Position numbers and translations under genes: made by a program | The notes under the pieces: generated by a model | Database searches by the model: none | The model's input: the letters and a program-made list of their open reading frames with translations, nothing else | Told to the model about the DNA's origin: nothing | Part shown: positions 1 through 9,500 of the stretch, in pieces | Numbering within the stretch: position 1 is the first letter of the stretch | Layout of the letters: the number at the start of each line of letters is the position of its first letter | Assembly (NCBI RefSeq): GCF_002910915.1 | Contig: NZ_NEUF01000048.1 | Span: forward strand, 124,001 to 188,000 | DNA from: Streptomyces sp. SM10 | GTDB taxonomy: Bacteria; Actinomycetota; Actinomycetes; Streptomycetales; Streptomycetaceae | Length of the DNA: 64,000 bases | Direction: 5' to 3'

Positions 1-693
1 ACCTTGCACGTACTGCAGGACATCAATCTCACCGTCGGCCGCGGGGAGGTGGTGGTGGTCATCGGCCCCTCCGGATCGGGTAAATCAACGCTCTGCCGGA
101 CCATCAACCGACTCGAGACGATCGAGTCCGGCCACATCGCCATCGACGGGAAGCCGCTCCCCGAGGAAGGGAAGGGGCTCGCGGAGCTCCGGGCCGAAGT
201 GGGCATGGTCTTCCAGTCGTTCAACCTCTTCGCCCACAAGACCGTCCTGGCGAACGTCTCGCTCGCCCAGCTCAAGGTCCGGGGGCGCAAGAAGGACGAG
301 GCCGACCAGCGTTCCCGGGAACTGCTGGAGCGGGTCGGGCTCGCCTCGCAGGCGGACAAGCTCCCCGCCCAGCTCTCCGGCGGCCAGCAGCAGCGCGTCG
401 CCATCGCCCGCGCCCTCGCCATGGACCCCAAAGCACTCCTCTTCGACGAGCCCACCTCCGCGCTCGACCCGGAGATGATCAACGAGGTCCTCGAGGTCAT
501 GCAGCAACTCGCCCGCGAGGGCATGACCATGGTGGTCGTCACGCACGAGATGGGCTTCGCCCGGTCCGCCGCGAACCGCGTGGTCTTCATGTCCGACGGA
601 CGCATCGTGGAGGACCGCACCCCGGAGGACTTCTTCACCGCCCCGGAGAGCGATCGCGCCAAGGACTTCCTGTCCAAGATCCTCAAGCACTGA
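1..693 (+). CDS. gluA: Glutamate/polar amino acid ABC transporter ATP-binding protein (5' end cut by window)
   Basis: ATPase of a polar amino acid importer; it powers uptake by the two permeases encoded just downstream. The frame is open to base 1 and the first visible residues ([10 protein letters not shown]) normally lie about 15 residues into the family, so the true start is upstream of the window. Visible motifs: Walker [11 protein letters not shown]-loop FQSFNLF, signature LSGGQQQR, Walker [14 protein letters not shown], and the switch His in VVTHEMGF. It is followed 11 nt later by the binding-protein gene. The operon order ATPase, binding protein, permease, permease is that of actinobacterial gluABCD. 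Confidence 0.93.
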   Translation, partial: TLHVLQDINLTVGRGEVVVVIGPSGSGKSTLCRTINRLETIESGHIAIDGKPLPEEGKGLAELRAEVGMVFQSFNLFAHKTVLANVSLAQLKVRGRKKDEADQRSRELLERVGLASQADKLPAQLSGGQQQRVAIARALAMDPKALLFDEPTSALDPEMINEVLEVMQQLAREGMTMVVVTHEMGFARSAANRVVFMSDGRIVEDRTPEDFFTAPESDRAKDFLSKILKH

Positions 694-704
694 CAGGGGG
701 CACC

Positions 705-1619
705 GTGTTGCGTACGAAGAACATCGCGGCCCTGCTGGCCTGTCTCCTGATCGCCGCGCTGGCCACCGGCTGCGGCAGGGAGGGCAGCCCGCCGGTCAAG
801 GGGCCGAAGGCCGGAGAGCTGCCCCGGTACACGGTCGACACCGCCTTCCGGCTGCCCGGGTCGAAGACCTGGAAGAAGGCGAAGAAGCGCGGCTACCTCA
901 TCGTCGGCGCCAAGGAGGACCAGCCCTACCTCGGGGAGAAGGACCCCGCGACGGGCGTCTACTCCGGCTTCGACATCGAGATCGCCCGCATGACGGCGGC
1001 TTCCCTCGGCTTCGAGCCGGACACGATCCGCTTCCGGACCATCGCCTCCGCCAACCGGGAGACGGCGCTCCAGAACGGGCAGATCGACTACTACGTCGGC
1101 ACCTACACGATCAACGACATGCGCAAGAAGCTCGTCGGCTTCGCCGGGCCCTACTACATGGCCGGGCAGGGACTGCTGGTGCGCACGGACGAGAAGGACA
1201 TCAACGGCCCGCAGGACCTGGCGGGCAAGACCGTCTGCTCGGCCGCCGGCTCGACGCCGTACCAGCGCATCGCCGCCGACTACCCCGAGGCGGAGCTCGT
1301 CGCCTATGACACGTACTCGATCTGTGTCGACAACCTGCTGACCTTCCAGGTCGACGCCGTCACCACGGACGACGCCATCCTGCTGGGCTTCGCGGCCAAG
1401 GCGCCGGACGAGATGAAGGTCGTCGGCAAGCCCTTCTCCGAGGAGCCGTACGGAATCGGTGTCCCGCGGAGCGACAACGCCCTGCGCCTCGCGCTCGACG
1501 ACGCGCTGGAGGCCAACGAGAAGAACGGCAACTGGAAGAAGGCGTTCGAAGCGACCCTCGGCCTCTCCGGAGTGCCTGCGCCGACACCGCCGCCCATCGA
1601 CCGCTACCCGGCGAACTGA
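705..1619 (+). CDS. gluB: Glutamate-binding lipoprotein of ABC importer
   Basis: Extracellular solute-binding protein (SBP family 3) that delivers glutamate or a related amino acid to the permeases. 304 aa from a GTG start with an AGGGGG ribosome-binding site at 695-700. A lipoprotein signal peptide ends in the lipobox ATGC near residue 23. The body shows family-3 features: SGFDIEIARM, the LVGFAGPYY region, and GKTVCSAAGSTPYQRI in the second lobe. The substrate is inferred from family and operon; glutamine or aspartate cannot be excluded. Second gene of the gluABCD-type operon. Confidence 0.9.
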   Translation: MLRTKNIAALLACLLIAALATGCGREGSPPVKGPKAGELPRYTVDTAFRLPGSKTWKKAKKRGYLIVGAKEDQPYLGEKDPATGVYSGFDIEIARMTAASLGFEPDTIRFRTIASANRETALQNGQIDYYVGTYTINDMRKKLVGFAGPYYMAGQGLLVRTDEKDINGPQDLAGKTVCSAAGSTPYQRIAADYPEAELVAYDTYSICVDNLLTFQVDAVTTDDAILLGFAAKAPDEMKVVGKPFSEEPYGIGVPRSDNALRLALDDALEANEKNGNWKKAFEATLGLSGVPAPTPPPIDRYPAN

Positions 1620-1635
1620 GGGGCCGGCCACCACC

Positions 1636-2280
1636 ATGGACGTACTGACAGACAACTTCTCGCTCTACGGCAAGGGCTTCCTCGGCACCCTGGAACTCAC
1701 CGTCTACGCCTCGATCCTGGCGCTGGTGCTCGGCTTCGTCATGGCGTCCTTCCGCGTCGCGCCCGTCGGCTCCCTCCGGGTGATCGGCACGGTCTGGGTC
1801 GCGGTCCTCCGCAACACCCCGCTGACGCTGCTGTTCTTCGCCGTGCTCCTCGGCCTGCCGCGCTTCGGCCTGGTCCTGCCCTTCCAGGTCTTCGCTGTCC
1901 TCGCGCTCGGCTGCTACACCTCGGCCTTCATCTGCGAGGCCCTGCGCTCGGGCATCAACACCGTGCCCACGGGGCAGGGCGAAGCCGCCCGAAGCCTCGG
2001 GATGTCGTTCAGCCAGACCCTGGGCAACGTGGTCCTGCCCCAGGCCTTCCGGTCCGTGATCCCGCCGGTCGGGTCGACGCTCATCGCCCTCGCCAAGAAC
2101 TCCGCGATCGCGGGGGCCTTCAGCGTCACCGAGCTCCTCGGGACGTACAAGCCGCTCAACGAACTCGGCTACAGCATCATCTGGTCCTTCGTCTGGATCG
2201 CCGTCGGATATCTGATCATCACCCTCGCCATCAGCGCGCTCTTCAACATCCTGGAGAAGCGCTGGGGAGTCGCCCGATGA
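1636..2280 (+). CDS. gluC: Glutamate ABC transporter permease
   Basis: Inner-membrane permease of the HisM/His-Glu-Gln family, 214 aa with about five membrane helices. The frame is open further upstream, but the ATG at 1636 is preferred because it follows the gluB stop by 16 nt and gives the usual N-terminus (MDVLTDNFSLYGKGF). The cytoplasmic coupling loop with EAARSLG and LPQAFRSVIPP is present near residues 115-140. It overlaps the next permease by 4 nt (ATGA), so the two are probably translationally coupled and form a heterodimeric channel. Confidence 0.9.
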   Translation: MDVLTDNFSLYGKGFLGTLELTVYASILALVLGFVMASFRVAPVGSLRVIGTVWVAVLRNTPLTLLFFAVLLGLPRFGLVLPFQVFAVLALGCYTSAFICEALRSGINTVPTGQGEAARSLGMSFSQTLGNVVLPQAFRSVIPPVGSTLIALAKNSAIAGAFSVTELLGTYKPLNELGYSIIWSFVWIAVGYLIITLAISALFNILEKRWGVAR

Positions 2281-3149
2281 ACCGCACCACCGCCTCCGCC
2301 ACCGCGCTCTACGACATCCCGGGGCCCGCGACCCGTAAGCGGCACTTCCTCTACGGGATCATCTCGACCGTCGTGATCCTCGCGCTGTTCGGCTGGATCC
2401 TCTATCTGCTCTTCGACACCGATCAGTTCACCAGCGAGAAGTGGGCCCCCTTCACGTACAAGGGCATCCAGGAACTGCTGCTGCGCGGGCTCGGCAACAC
2501 GCTCAAGGCCTTCGCCTACGCCGCTGTTCTCTCCCTCGCCCTCGGGGCGGTGCTCGCCGTCGGCCGGCTGTCCGACCACAGGCCGGTGCGCTGGATCGCG
2601 ACGCTGCTGGTCGAGTTCTTCCGGGCGATGCCCGTGCTGGTGATGATCTTCTTCATCTTCGTCGCGCTCAAGGTCCAGCCGCTGCCTGCGCTGGTGGCCG
2701 GACTGACCCTCTACAACGGGTCCGTGCTCGCTGAGGTCTTCCGTACCGGCATCAACTCCGTGGAGCGGGGGCAGCGCGAGGCGGCCTACGCCCTCGGTCT
2801 GCGCAAGACGCAGGTCACCACCCATGTCCTGGCCCCGCAGGCCGTCCGGGCGATGTTGCCCACCATCATCAGCCAGCTGGTGGTGGCCCTCAAGGACACG
2901 TCCCTGGGCTATCTGATCACCTACGAGGAGTTCCTCCACGCGGGGAAGCTGATCGCGTCGAATCTCGACTACGGTCTGCCGTTCATCCCCGTGGTCATGG
3001 TGATCTCACCCATCTACATCGGGATGTGCATGTTGCTCTCCTGGTGCGCCACCTGGGTGGCCAGACGGCAGCGGCGCAATCCGAAGACGGAGGGTACGGG
3101 AGTCGGCGCGGCCGAGCCGGGGTCCGTACTGCCGGGCCGCCTGCGGTAG
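2277..3149 (+). CDS. gluD: Glutamate ABC transporter permease, second subunit
   Basis: Second permease subunit, 290 aa, starting inside the stop of gluC (ATGA). An N-terminal helix (residues about 25-45) precedes the conserved permease domain. The coupling motif REAAYALGLRKTQV with VLAPQAVRAMLP near residues 165-195 matches the EAA loop. The C-terminus is long and charged after the last helix (QRRRNPKTEGTGVG), as in actinobacterial GluD. Last gene of the operon; inverted repeats about 150-250 nt downstream may end the transcript. Confidence 0.9.
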   Translation: MNRTTASATALYDIPGPATRKRHFLYGIISTVVILALFGWILYLLFDTDQFTSEKWAPFTYKGIQELLLRGLGNTLKAFAYAAVLSLALGAVLAVGRLSDHRPVRWIATLLVEFFRAMPVLVMIFFIFVALKVQPLPALVAGLTLYNGSVLAEVFRTGINSVERGQREAAYALGLRKTQVTTHVLAPQAVRAMLPTIISQLVVALKDTSLGYLITYEEFLHAGKLIASNLDYGLPFIPVVMVISPIYIGMCMLLSWCATWVARRQRRNPKTEGTGVGAAEPGSVLPGRLR

Positions 3150-3303
3150 CCGCCGTCGCGTCCGCCCGGCAGCAGCCGGTGATCACTCCCGTACCGCACA
3201 AGCGGAGCGCGGCCGAGCCGCGCCCGGCGGGGGAGAAGGTCAGCTGTGTGCCGGCCGGATCGTGGCCCTGGAGAGTGAGGGGGCGTTACCGAACAGTCCG
3301 CCG

Positions 3304-3402
3304 GAACATGGCGGTTCCACGTCGTCCCGGCAGACGACGAGGGGCCGCCATGTTCGCGTTCCGCACGTCGCGGACCGTCCTTCCGCCGTCGGCGGACGGT
3401 CC
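3304..3402. terminator. Two inverted repeats downstream of the glu operon
   Basis: An 11-bp perfect inverted repeat (3304-3314 with 3345-3355) encloses a 30-nt spacer, and a second hairpin pairs 3372-3379 with 3395-3402. They lie in the gene-poor interval after gluD. No T-run follows, as is usual for actinobacterial terminators. A terminator role is inferred from position only; the rest of 3150-3470 shows no gene. Confidence 0.4.
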
Positions 3403-3469
3403 TCGGGATGTGCCTGGCCGACAGCGGTAGGGCGCTCGGCCTGCCCGGCTTCGTGGGCGCAGGACGGGT

Positions 3470-3600
3470 GTGCGGCATGATGAGCCCGTGGACTTCGAGC
3501 CGTACCGAGGTGGGTCGGTGGCGCTCTGCTACCGGATGCTGGGTTCGTTCCACGAGGCCGAGGATCTGTGGGAGACGCCGGTGCGGCCATGGACGAGCTG
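3470..3600 (+). pseudogene. Remnant of ECF RNA polymerase sigma factor (region 2 only)
   Basis: A short stretch reads [26 protein letters not shown] and VRPW. It matches the start of sigma-70 region 2 of SigJ/SigG-like ECF factors, where the family reads CYRMLGS-HEAEDLVQET followed by RAW. Two residues are missing between DL and ET, and all similarity stops after about 35 residues; region 4 is absent. It cannot encode a working sigma factor and is read as a gene relic between the glu operon and the convergent phosphatase. 3600-3728 holds nothing else recognisable. Confidence 0.6.
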
Positions 3601-3728
3601 CACGCCCAGCACTCGCCCTGTCCGCAGCATGGTCAAGGACGGGCGTGCGGGCACCGGCCGTCGCGCTCGCACCCCCGCCGGCCCGCGGCCTCTCGACGGG
3701 CGGTCCGCCGCCGGCCCCCGTCGGGGAG

Positions 3729-4964
3729 TCACAGACGAATGATGACCAGCGCCGTGTCGTCGGTGCTGCCCGCGGGAGGGAGGAGGTCCGACAGGAGTGC
3801 GTCGGCCAGCGCCTCGGGGCCCGAGCGCCCGTGGCGGACGAGGGCCGTGGAGAGGCGGGCCAGACCGACGTCGATGTCCTCGCGACGGCGCTCGATCAGA
3901 CCGTCGGTGTACAGCACCAGGGTGGCGCCCTCGACGAAGGACACCGTTGCCTCAGGGCGGCGGACGTGCTCGGGGCGGGCGCCCAGCGGCGGGTCGGTCG
4001 CCTGGTCGAGGAAGGTCACGGTGCCGTCGGGGGCGAGCAGCGCGGGGGGCGGGTGGCCCGCGCTGCTGTACACGACGGTGTGGGCGGCCCAGTCGATGTA
4101 GGTCTTCACCGCGGTGGTCGACTCGGCACCGTCCACGTGGCGGGCGTAGAGACCGAGGGCCTCCAGCGCACGGGCCGGGCCTTCGGCGACACGGGCGGCC
4201 GCGCTCAAGGCACTGCGCAGCTGTCCCATGACGCACGCCGCCTTCAGGCCGTGACCGACGACGTCGCCGACGGCGACCGCGATGCGGTCACCGGGCAGGT
4301 CGACCAGGTCGTACCAGTCACCGCACACGTTCAGCGTGCCCACGGCGGGCTGGTAGCGGACCGCTGCCCGGTGGTGTCCGACCGGCGTGGGAGCGGGAAG
4401 CATCGCCGCCTGCAGGGCCAGGGCGACCTCGCGGTCGCGCGCGTGGGCCCGGCGCAGACGTTCGTTGATCTGCTGAAGCTCCCGGGCGCGGGTGTAGAGC
4501 TCGGCTTCCAGCACGCGGGCCCGGTCGTCGTTGTCCGGACCGCCGCGGGCGCGGGCCTGGATGAGCTCGGTGACCTCCTCGACCCGGTGCACGACCAGCA
4601 GCACGTTTCCGTCCGGGCCGACCACAGGTGCGTTGACGGGGCTCCAGTAGTGCTCCACCCAGTGGCCGGGCCGGTCCCGGTCCTCGATGTCGTAGCGCAC
4701 CAGCGCCATGGTGTCGCGCTCCCCTTCGGCCACCACCCGCAGCATCGACTCCCGGGTCTCCCGCATTCCGGCCGCGGCCGGATCGTTCGGGTTCTCGGGG
4801 AACACGTCGAAGATGTACTGCCCCAGCAACTGCTCACGGCTCCGGCCGGCCAGACGGAGGAAGTCCTCGTTCGCGTCGGCGTACACCAGGTCGGGGGTGA
4901 GGAGGGCCACCATGCCGGGGAGGGCGCGGAAGACCGCCGCGTAGTCGATCTGCGGTTCCCTCAT
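3729..4964 (-). CDS. PAS domain-containing SpoIIE-family protein serine/threonine phosphatase
   Basis: PP2C-type phosphatase of the SpoIIE/RsbU class, 411 aa from the ATG at 4964 (MREPQIDY); 14 more codons are open upstream but no better start is seen. Residues about 5-130 form a PAS sensor domain ([22 protein letters not shown]). A charged helical linker ending [15 protein letters not shown] is the usual junction. The catalytic domain has the metal-ligand motifs GDWYD, GDVVGHG, YTDGLIE and DDTAL. Such proteins dephosphorylate anti-sigma-factor antagonists; the partner is not visible here. Monocistronic and convergent with the sigma-factor relic. Confidence 0.88.
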   Translation of the reverse strand: MREPQIDYAAVFRALPGMVALLTPDLVYADANEDFLRLAGRSREQLLGQYIFDVFPENPNDPAAAGMRETRESMLRVVAEGERDTMALVRYDIEDRDRPGHWVEHYWSPVNAPVVGPDGNVLLVVHRVEEVTELIQARARGGPDNDDRARVLEAELYTRARELQQINERLRRAHARDREVALALQAAMLPAPTPVGHHRAAVRYQPAVGTLNVCGDWYDLVDLPGDRIAVAVGDVVGHGLKAACVMGQLRSALSAAARVAEGPARALEALGLYARHVDGAESTTAVKTYIDWAAHTVVYSSAGHPPPALLAPDGTVTFLDQATDPPLGARPEHVRRPEATVSFVEGATLVLYTDGLIERRREDIDVGLARLSTALVRHGRSGPEALADALLSDLLPPAGSTDDTALVIIRL

Positions 4965-5480
4965 CTGCTGTCCGCCTCGGTGCCGACCCGTACTGTGAGG
5001 TTCCACTCTAGGAGGAGCCGGGCCGCCGGGCGCGGGAACGAACTGCCGCGGCCTCGGGGAATCGCCTGGCCCACCTCGCGGCGGGGAGCGGGACCACGGG
5101 GGCGAGGAGCCGAGGACAGCCCGGCAGGACCGCTCTCTCCCGCTCCGGGCGCGGGGCCGGCCCCGCGGCGCGGCGTTTCCGGCGGAGCGTGCCGCCGTCC
5201 GGGGCAGTCGCCTCCGCCGCAGCGCACTTCCGGGGGATGTCTGTCTGCCTGCCTGCGGCGACCTCGCTCCTCGGCGTGATGCCCACGGGGCTCATGGCCG
5301 GAATGTCCGCGGCCGGCCGGTCGGCCACGTGCGGTCGCCGAGGACCGGCGGTCGAGGAAGGGCCCTCACCAAGGCCCGCCGCCCCGCCCCTGCCTCAGGA
5401 GGCGCGGCTCGGGTCGGCGGACCCCGGTCACCCCGGGCTCCCTGCCGACCGCCTTCGGACCGGCGCCGGGCGAACTACGC
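4965..5480. other. Gene-poor stretch upstream of the phosphatase
   Basis: About 500 bases that should hold the phosphatase promoter on the minus strand. Reading frames here are short, arginine- or proline-rich and match no family. I see no RNA gene and no clear promoter boxes. Confidence 0.5.
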
Positions 5481-5925
5481 CCCCGCGCTCGCCGTCCTGT
5501 CGACCACCGCGACCGGTCTGTACGCGAGGGCACCTCGTCCACCGACGGCAGCGGGCGCGTCCTGCACGGCTCCGCCGGACTGGACGGCGGCCGTCGACCA
5601 CCACGCCGGAGCCGCTCTCCGTCCACGGCCTCGTGTCGGACTCCGGTGGCACCGGGGCGGTCGTCACCACCACGGGGTGGCCGACGCCTCCTGGACCGAA
5701 GCCGGCCTCACCTGGAACACCCGGCCCGCTCTCGGTCCGTCAGGCGCGGACGCCACCGCCACCGCCGTGCCGTCGTGGCTGACCTTCGACGTCACCGCCC
5801 AGGTCACGGATGCGCCCCAGGTTCACGATCGGGCTGGGCCAGAGCGCGCCGGGACTGGCCGTCGTCCTCAACTCGCCTGAGAACAAGGCATTCCTCCCGG
5901 TGCTGGCGGTGACGCTCGACGGACC
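5480..5925 (+). pseudogene. Frameshifted relic of a carbohydrate-binding (DUF7594/CBM96-like) domain protein
   Basis: Pieces of one domain are spread over two reading frames. One frame gives LSVHGLVSDSGGTGAVVTTTG (about 5610-5670); the next gives GVADASWTEAGLTWNTRPAL and SWLTFDVTAQV (about 5673-5812); the first frame then resumes with SAPGLAVVLNSPENKAFLPV and LAVTL (about 5825-5920). WTEAGLTWN-RPAL followed by W-FDVT and a closing beta strand is typical of secreted beta-sandwich domains of the DNRLRE/DUF7594 type. No single frame covers it and there is no signal peptide, so it is a decayed gene. The family assignment is by motif memory. Confidence 0.5.
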
Positions 5926-5969
5926 GGGGGGCGCGGCCCGGCACGGAGCGCTGCCGACCGGGTCGGGTC

Positions 5970-6716
5970 TCAGTCGGTGGCCCGATGGGTGGCGGGGGAA
6001 GGGGTGGGCAGCGGGGCCTGGGCGGCGCGCGTGACGTCGCCGACCAGCTCGACCACATCGGGCCCGTAGGCCTGGGAGTTGACCACCTTCAGGAGCAGGA
6101 CGAAGGATCCGCCGCGGTGCTTGCGCTGCAGCTTCTCGTAGTTGCGCATGAGGTAGCGCGAGGCCGCCTGGTTGGTGATGGCGCGCTGGCCGCAGAGCAG
6201 GAAGACCGGGCGCGCGTCCTGGCCGCCCGTCAGCCTGGCGAGCAGGACGTGCTCGGCCGCGCCCGGCTCCAGGCGGTAGCGCTCCGAGCCCACCTGGAAG
6301 GCGGCGCGGTCGGGGCCCGGTTCGGACCCGGTGTTGATCTTCACACCCGGCAGCAGCTGCTGCAGGTGCGCGGCCATGCGCCGGTTGGACCCCGGGCCGC
6401 CGACACAGAACTCCGTACGTTCGCCGAACCCCTGTTGGGTGGTGTCGTGGGACACGATCTGCGCATGTGCCGCGCAGTCCTTGATGAGTGCCGAGAGTTC
6501 GAGCAGGGCGAAGACGTCGTTGCGGTGGACCGCACCGTCGCCGCCGGCGTCGCGGTTGACGACGAGCAGGCACTCGGAGTTCCCGGGCAGCCCGAAGAAG
6601 GCCTGCTTGCGGTGGAGCTTGCGCCGCCAGAGGTACGTACGGGCGATCCAGCCGAGGGCGGCGCTGATTCCGGCGGCTATGAGACCGAGCGCGATGTTGC
6701 GTACGTCGTCATTCAT
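5970..6716 (-). CDS. Conserved membrane-anchored protein of unknown function
   Basis: 248 aa from ATG (MNDDVRNIALG). One N-terminal helix (about residues 7-25) is followed by a basic stop-transfer stretch (RRKLHRKQ), so the rest is probably cytoplasmic. The soluble part has alternating beta/alpha character with conserved-looking blocks ECLLVVNRDAG, FCVGGPGSNRRMAAHL, FLLCGQRAITNQAASRYL and GSFVLLLKVV. I do not recognise an enzymatic motif; the Gly-rich GGPGSN could be a ligand loop. It is transcribed towards the relic at 5480-5925 and is divergent from the gamma-glutamyltransferase. No function is proposed. Confidence 0.7.
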   Translation of the reverse strand: MNDDVRNIALGLIAAGISAALGWIARTYLWRRKLHRKQAFFGLPGNSECLLVVNRDAGGDGAVHRNDVFALLELSALIKDCAAHAQIVSHDTTQQGFGERTEFCVGGPGSNRRMAAHLQQLLPGVKINTGSEPGPDRAAFQVGSERYRLEPGAAEHVLLARLTGGQDARPVFLLCGQRAITNQAASRYLMRNYEKLQRKHRGGSFVLLLKVVNSQAYGPDVVELVGDVTRAAQAPLPTPSPATHRATD

Positions 6717-6821
6717 GAGCGGGGATAGTAGCGGTCCGTTCGGACACCTGGCCGAGGCGGTCCTGACGATACGGCCGGCGCGGGGCTACCCTGCGCGGAC
6801 GATCCCTCACAGGAGGTACGG

Positions 6822-8630
6822 ATGCGTCGTTCCGTCGGCCGGAATGTGTCGTTCCTAAGCGTGATCGCCGTCATCGGCTCGCTCGGTGCCGCGGCCCCCG
6901 CGGCCTCGGCGCCGCCGGCCGCGCCACCGCCCAAGTCACCGGTGGCGGTGGGATACGGCGGAGCCGTGTCGAGCGTGGACGCGGACGCCTCGGCCGCCGG
7001 GATCGAGGTGCTCCGCAAGGGGGGCAACGCCGTCGACGCCGCCGTCGCCACCGCCGCCGCGCTGGGAGTCACCGAGCCCTACTCGGCGGGCATCGGAGGC
7101 GGCGGTTACTTCGTCCACTACGACGCCCGGACAGGGCGCGTCGAGACCGTCGACGGCCGCGAGACCGCCCCGCGCAGCGCGGACTCCTCGCTCTTCCTGG
7201 AGAACGGGCAGCCGATCCCCTTCGCCGACGCCGTCACCAGCGGGCTGGGGGTCGGAACCCCCGGCACGCCCGCCACCTGGGAGAAGGCGCTCGACGCGTG
7301 GGGCAGTAAGCCGCTCGGGCGGCTGCTCGAACCGGCCGAACGGCTGGCCCGCGACGGGTTCGTCGTGGACGAGACCTTCCGCTCCCAGACCGCGGCGAAC
7401 CAGGCCCGGTTCGCCGACTTCCCGGCGACCGCCGAACTCTTCCTGCCCGGCGGGCAGTTGCCGGTGACCGGGTCGGTGTTCAAGAACCCCGACCTCGCCC
7501 GTACGTACAAGGCGCTCGGCCGGAAGGGCGTCGACGAGCTGTACCGGGGCGACCTGGCCCGGGACATCGTGTCGACGGTCCGGAAGCCGCCCGTGGACCC
7601 GGCGGCGAACCGTGCGGTGCGCCCGGGGGACCTGACGGCCGCGGACCTCAAGGCCTACCGCGCACTCCGCCAGGACCCGACGAGAATCGGCTACCGGGGC
7701 CTCGACGTGTACGGCATCGCTCCTTCCTCGTCCGGGGGCACGAGCGTGGGGGAGGCCCTCAACATCCTGGAGTCGACCGACCTTTCGAAGGCGAGTGGGA
7801 CGCGGTACCTGCACCGCCTCATCGAGGCGAGCAGGATCGCGTTCGCGGACCGGGGTCGCTGGGTCGGCGACCCAGCGGCGGAGGACGTCCCGACGCGGGA
7901 GCTGCTCAGCCAGCGCTTCGCCGACTCCCGCGAGTGCCTCATCAAGGACGACGCGGTCCTCACCAGCCCGCTCGCGCCCGGCGATCCGCGGCATCCCGCC
8001 CGCTGCGCCGCCGGGGGCACGGCCGCCCCGACCACGTACGAGGGGGAGAACACGACGCACCTGACCACGGCCGACAAGTGGGGCAACGTCGTCGCCTACA
8101 CCCTGACGATCGAGTCGACGGGTGGCAGTGGCATCACCGTGCCGGGGCGCGGATTCCTGCTCAACAACGAGCTGACCGACTTCTCCTTCGCGCCGGCGAA
8201 CCCGGCGGTCCACGACCCGAATCTGCCCGGCCCGGCCAAGAGGCCTCGGTCGTCCATCTCGCCGACCGTCGTGCTGGAGCACGGGAGGCCCCTCCTGGCA
8301 CTCGGGTCGCCGGGCGGCGCCACCATCATCACCACCGTCCTGCAGTCGCTGACCGGGCATCTGGACCGGGGGCTGCCCCTCGTCGAGGCGATCGCCGCGC
8401 CGCGTGCCAGCCAGCGCAACTCGGCCACGACCGAGATCGAGCCGGGGCTGTGGGACAGCCCGGTGCGCGGGGAGCTGGAGTCGCTCGGACACGTGTTCAA
8501 GCTGAACCCGGAGATCGGGGCCGCCACGGGCATCCAGCGGCTGCCCGACGGGCGCTGGCTCGCGGCCGCGGAAAAGGTGCGGCGCGGTGGGGGCTCGGCC
8601 ATGGTGGTGCATCCGAGCGGCCGTTCGTGA
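6822..8630 (+). CDS. ggt: Gamma-glutamyltransferase, secreted
   Basis: Ntn-hydrolase that cleaves gamma-glutamyl bonds (glutathione and related compounds) outside the cell. 602 aa; ATG with a strong AGGAGGT site just upstream. A Sec signal peptide (residues 1 to about 30, ending ASA) is followed by the family opening GGAVSSVDADASAAGIEVLRKGGNAVDAA. The autoprocessing site is NTTHLTTADKWGN with Thr411 as predicted nucleophile, and the substrate-binding LGSPGGATIITTVLQ is present. Full length for the family. A -10-like TACCCT lies upstream at about 6786-6791. A 22-bp hairpin terminator follows the gene. A distinct second paralogue lies at 33224. Confidence 0.93.
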   Translation: MRRSVGRNVSFLSVIAVIGSLGAAAPAASAPPAAPPPKSPVAVGYGGAVSSVDADASAAGIEVLRKGGNAVDAAVATAAALGVTEPYSAGIGGGGYFVHYDARTGRVETVDGRETAPRSADSSLFLENGQPIPFADAVTSGLGVGTPGTPATWEKALDAWGSKPLGRLLEPAERLARDGFVVDETFRSQTAANQARFADFPATAELFLPGGQLPVTGSVFKNPDLARTYKALGRKGVDELYRGDLARDIVSTVRKPPVDPAANRAVRPGDLTAADLKAYRALRQDPTRIGYRGLDVYGIAPSSSGGTSVGEALNILESTDLSKASGTRYLHRLIEASRIAFADRGRWVGDPAAEDVPTRELLSQRFADSRECLIKDDAVLTSPLAPGDPRHPARCAAGGTAAPTTYEGENTTHLTTADKWGNVVAYTLTIESTGGSGITVPGRGFLLNNELTDFSFAPANPAVHDPNLPGPAKRPRSSISPTVVLEHGRPLLALGSPGGATIITTVLQSLTGHLDRGLPLVEAIAAPRASQRNSATTEIEPGLWDSPVRGELESLGHVFKLNPEIGAATGIQRLPDGRWLAAAEKVRRGGGSAMVVHPSGRS

Positions 8631-8648
8631 CGGTTCGCCGCATGCCAG

Positions 8649-8698
8649 GGCCTCGGGGCCGGTACGACGCTTCCGCGCGTCGTACCGGCCCCGAGGCC
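8649..8698 (+). terminator. Strong hairpin terminator after ggt
   Basis: Perfect 22-bp stem (8649-8670 with 8677-8698) with a 6-nt TTCCGC loop, starting 19 nt after the ggt stop codon. There is no T-tract. Position and perfect pairing support a transcription terminator or mRNA 3' stabiliser. Confidence 0.85.
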
Positions 8699-8738
8699 GT
8701 GAAGCGGCCGGGCCCGCGGTCCGGGCCGCATCGGCAAG

Positions 8739-8760
8739 GGAGGGCCCGCCAGGGCCCTCC
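8739..8760 (+). promoter_or_regulatory. Perfect inverted repeat upstream of chitosanase
   Basis: 9-bp arms (8739-8747 and 8752-8760) around a 4-nt spacer end 26 nt before the chitosanase GTG. This could be an operator or a leader hairpin; no known regulator site is recognised. Confidence 0.4.
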
Positions 8761-8786
8761 GTGTCCAGTGAAAGGCATCTCCCACG

Positions 8787-9476
8787 GTGCGTAAGCGCAT
8801 GCCGGCCCTCGCCGCGGTCTCGTCCGCGGTCGTCCTCGCCGCCCCGGCCCTCCCCGCGTCGGCCGAATCCTCCGCCGGGAGTGCCGGCGAAGGCACGGTC
8901 GGTGCCGCCGAACTCCTGGCGCAGGTGAAGATCTGCGACCGGATCTCCCACGGGATGTACCGGACGGACCAGGGCACACCGGCGAACATCCCCGTGTGCG
9001 GGACGAAGGAAGCCGTGTTCTGGAAGGCGGACATGGACATCGACTGCGACGGGAGGAGTACCACCGTCTGCAACAGGAAGACGGACCCGTCCTTCCAGTC
9101 CCAGACCGCCTTCCAGACGTCGGGCGGCAGACCCCTGGACTCCAGCAGGCTGCCGTACATCGTCGTGCCCGGCCCCGGGCCCCTGTGGAAGTACTCCGAG
9201 TCCGGCATCAAGCCGGGCGGAGTTGCCGCGGTGGTCCACGACGGCAAGGTCGTCTACGCGGTGGTCGGGGACACCGGCCCCACCGGGATCATCGGAGAGG
9301 CGTCCTACGCGACGGCGCGGGCGCTCGGCATCGACCCCGACCCGAAGACCGGGGGCACGGCGTCCGGTGTCACGTACATCCTGTTCCGGAATTCCAGGGT
9401 GTCGCCCATCGAGGACCACGCGGCCGCCGTCGCTGAGGGTGAGTCGCTCGCCCGGGAGTTCGTCGGGGGGAGCTGA
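8787..9476 (+). CDS. Secreted chitosanase, glycoside hydrolase family 75
   Basis: Endo-acting hydrolase of chitosan. 229 aa from GTG with a weak AAAGG site 12 nt upstream. Sec signal peptide MRKRMPALAAVSSAVVLAA... with cleavage after ASA near residue 29. The mature protein shows the GH75 pattern: FWKADMDIDCDGR with acidic catalytic candidates, the four-Cys region (ICDRI, PVCGT, DCDG, VCNR), PYIVVPG, and GVAAVVHDGKVVYAVVGDTGPTGIIGEAS containing the conserved D-x-GP-IGEAS block. GH75 is known from fungi and Streptomyces. Single gene flanked by hairpins on both sides. Confidence 0.88.
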   Translation: MRKRMPALAAVSSAVVLAAPALPASAESSAGSAGEGTVGAAELLAQVKICDRISHGMYRTDQGTPANIPVCGTKEAVFWKADMDIDCDGRSTTVCNRKTDPSFQSQTAFQTSGGRPLDSSRLPYIVVPGPGPLWKYSESGIKPGGVAAVVHDGKVVYAVVGDTGPTGIIGEASYATARALGIDPDPKTGGTASGVTYILFRNSRVSPIEDHAAAVAEGESLAREFVGGS

Positions 9477-9500
9477 CGGCGAGGGCTCCCGCCGGAGCGC

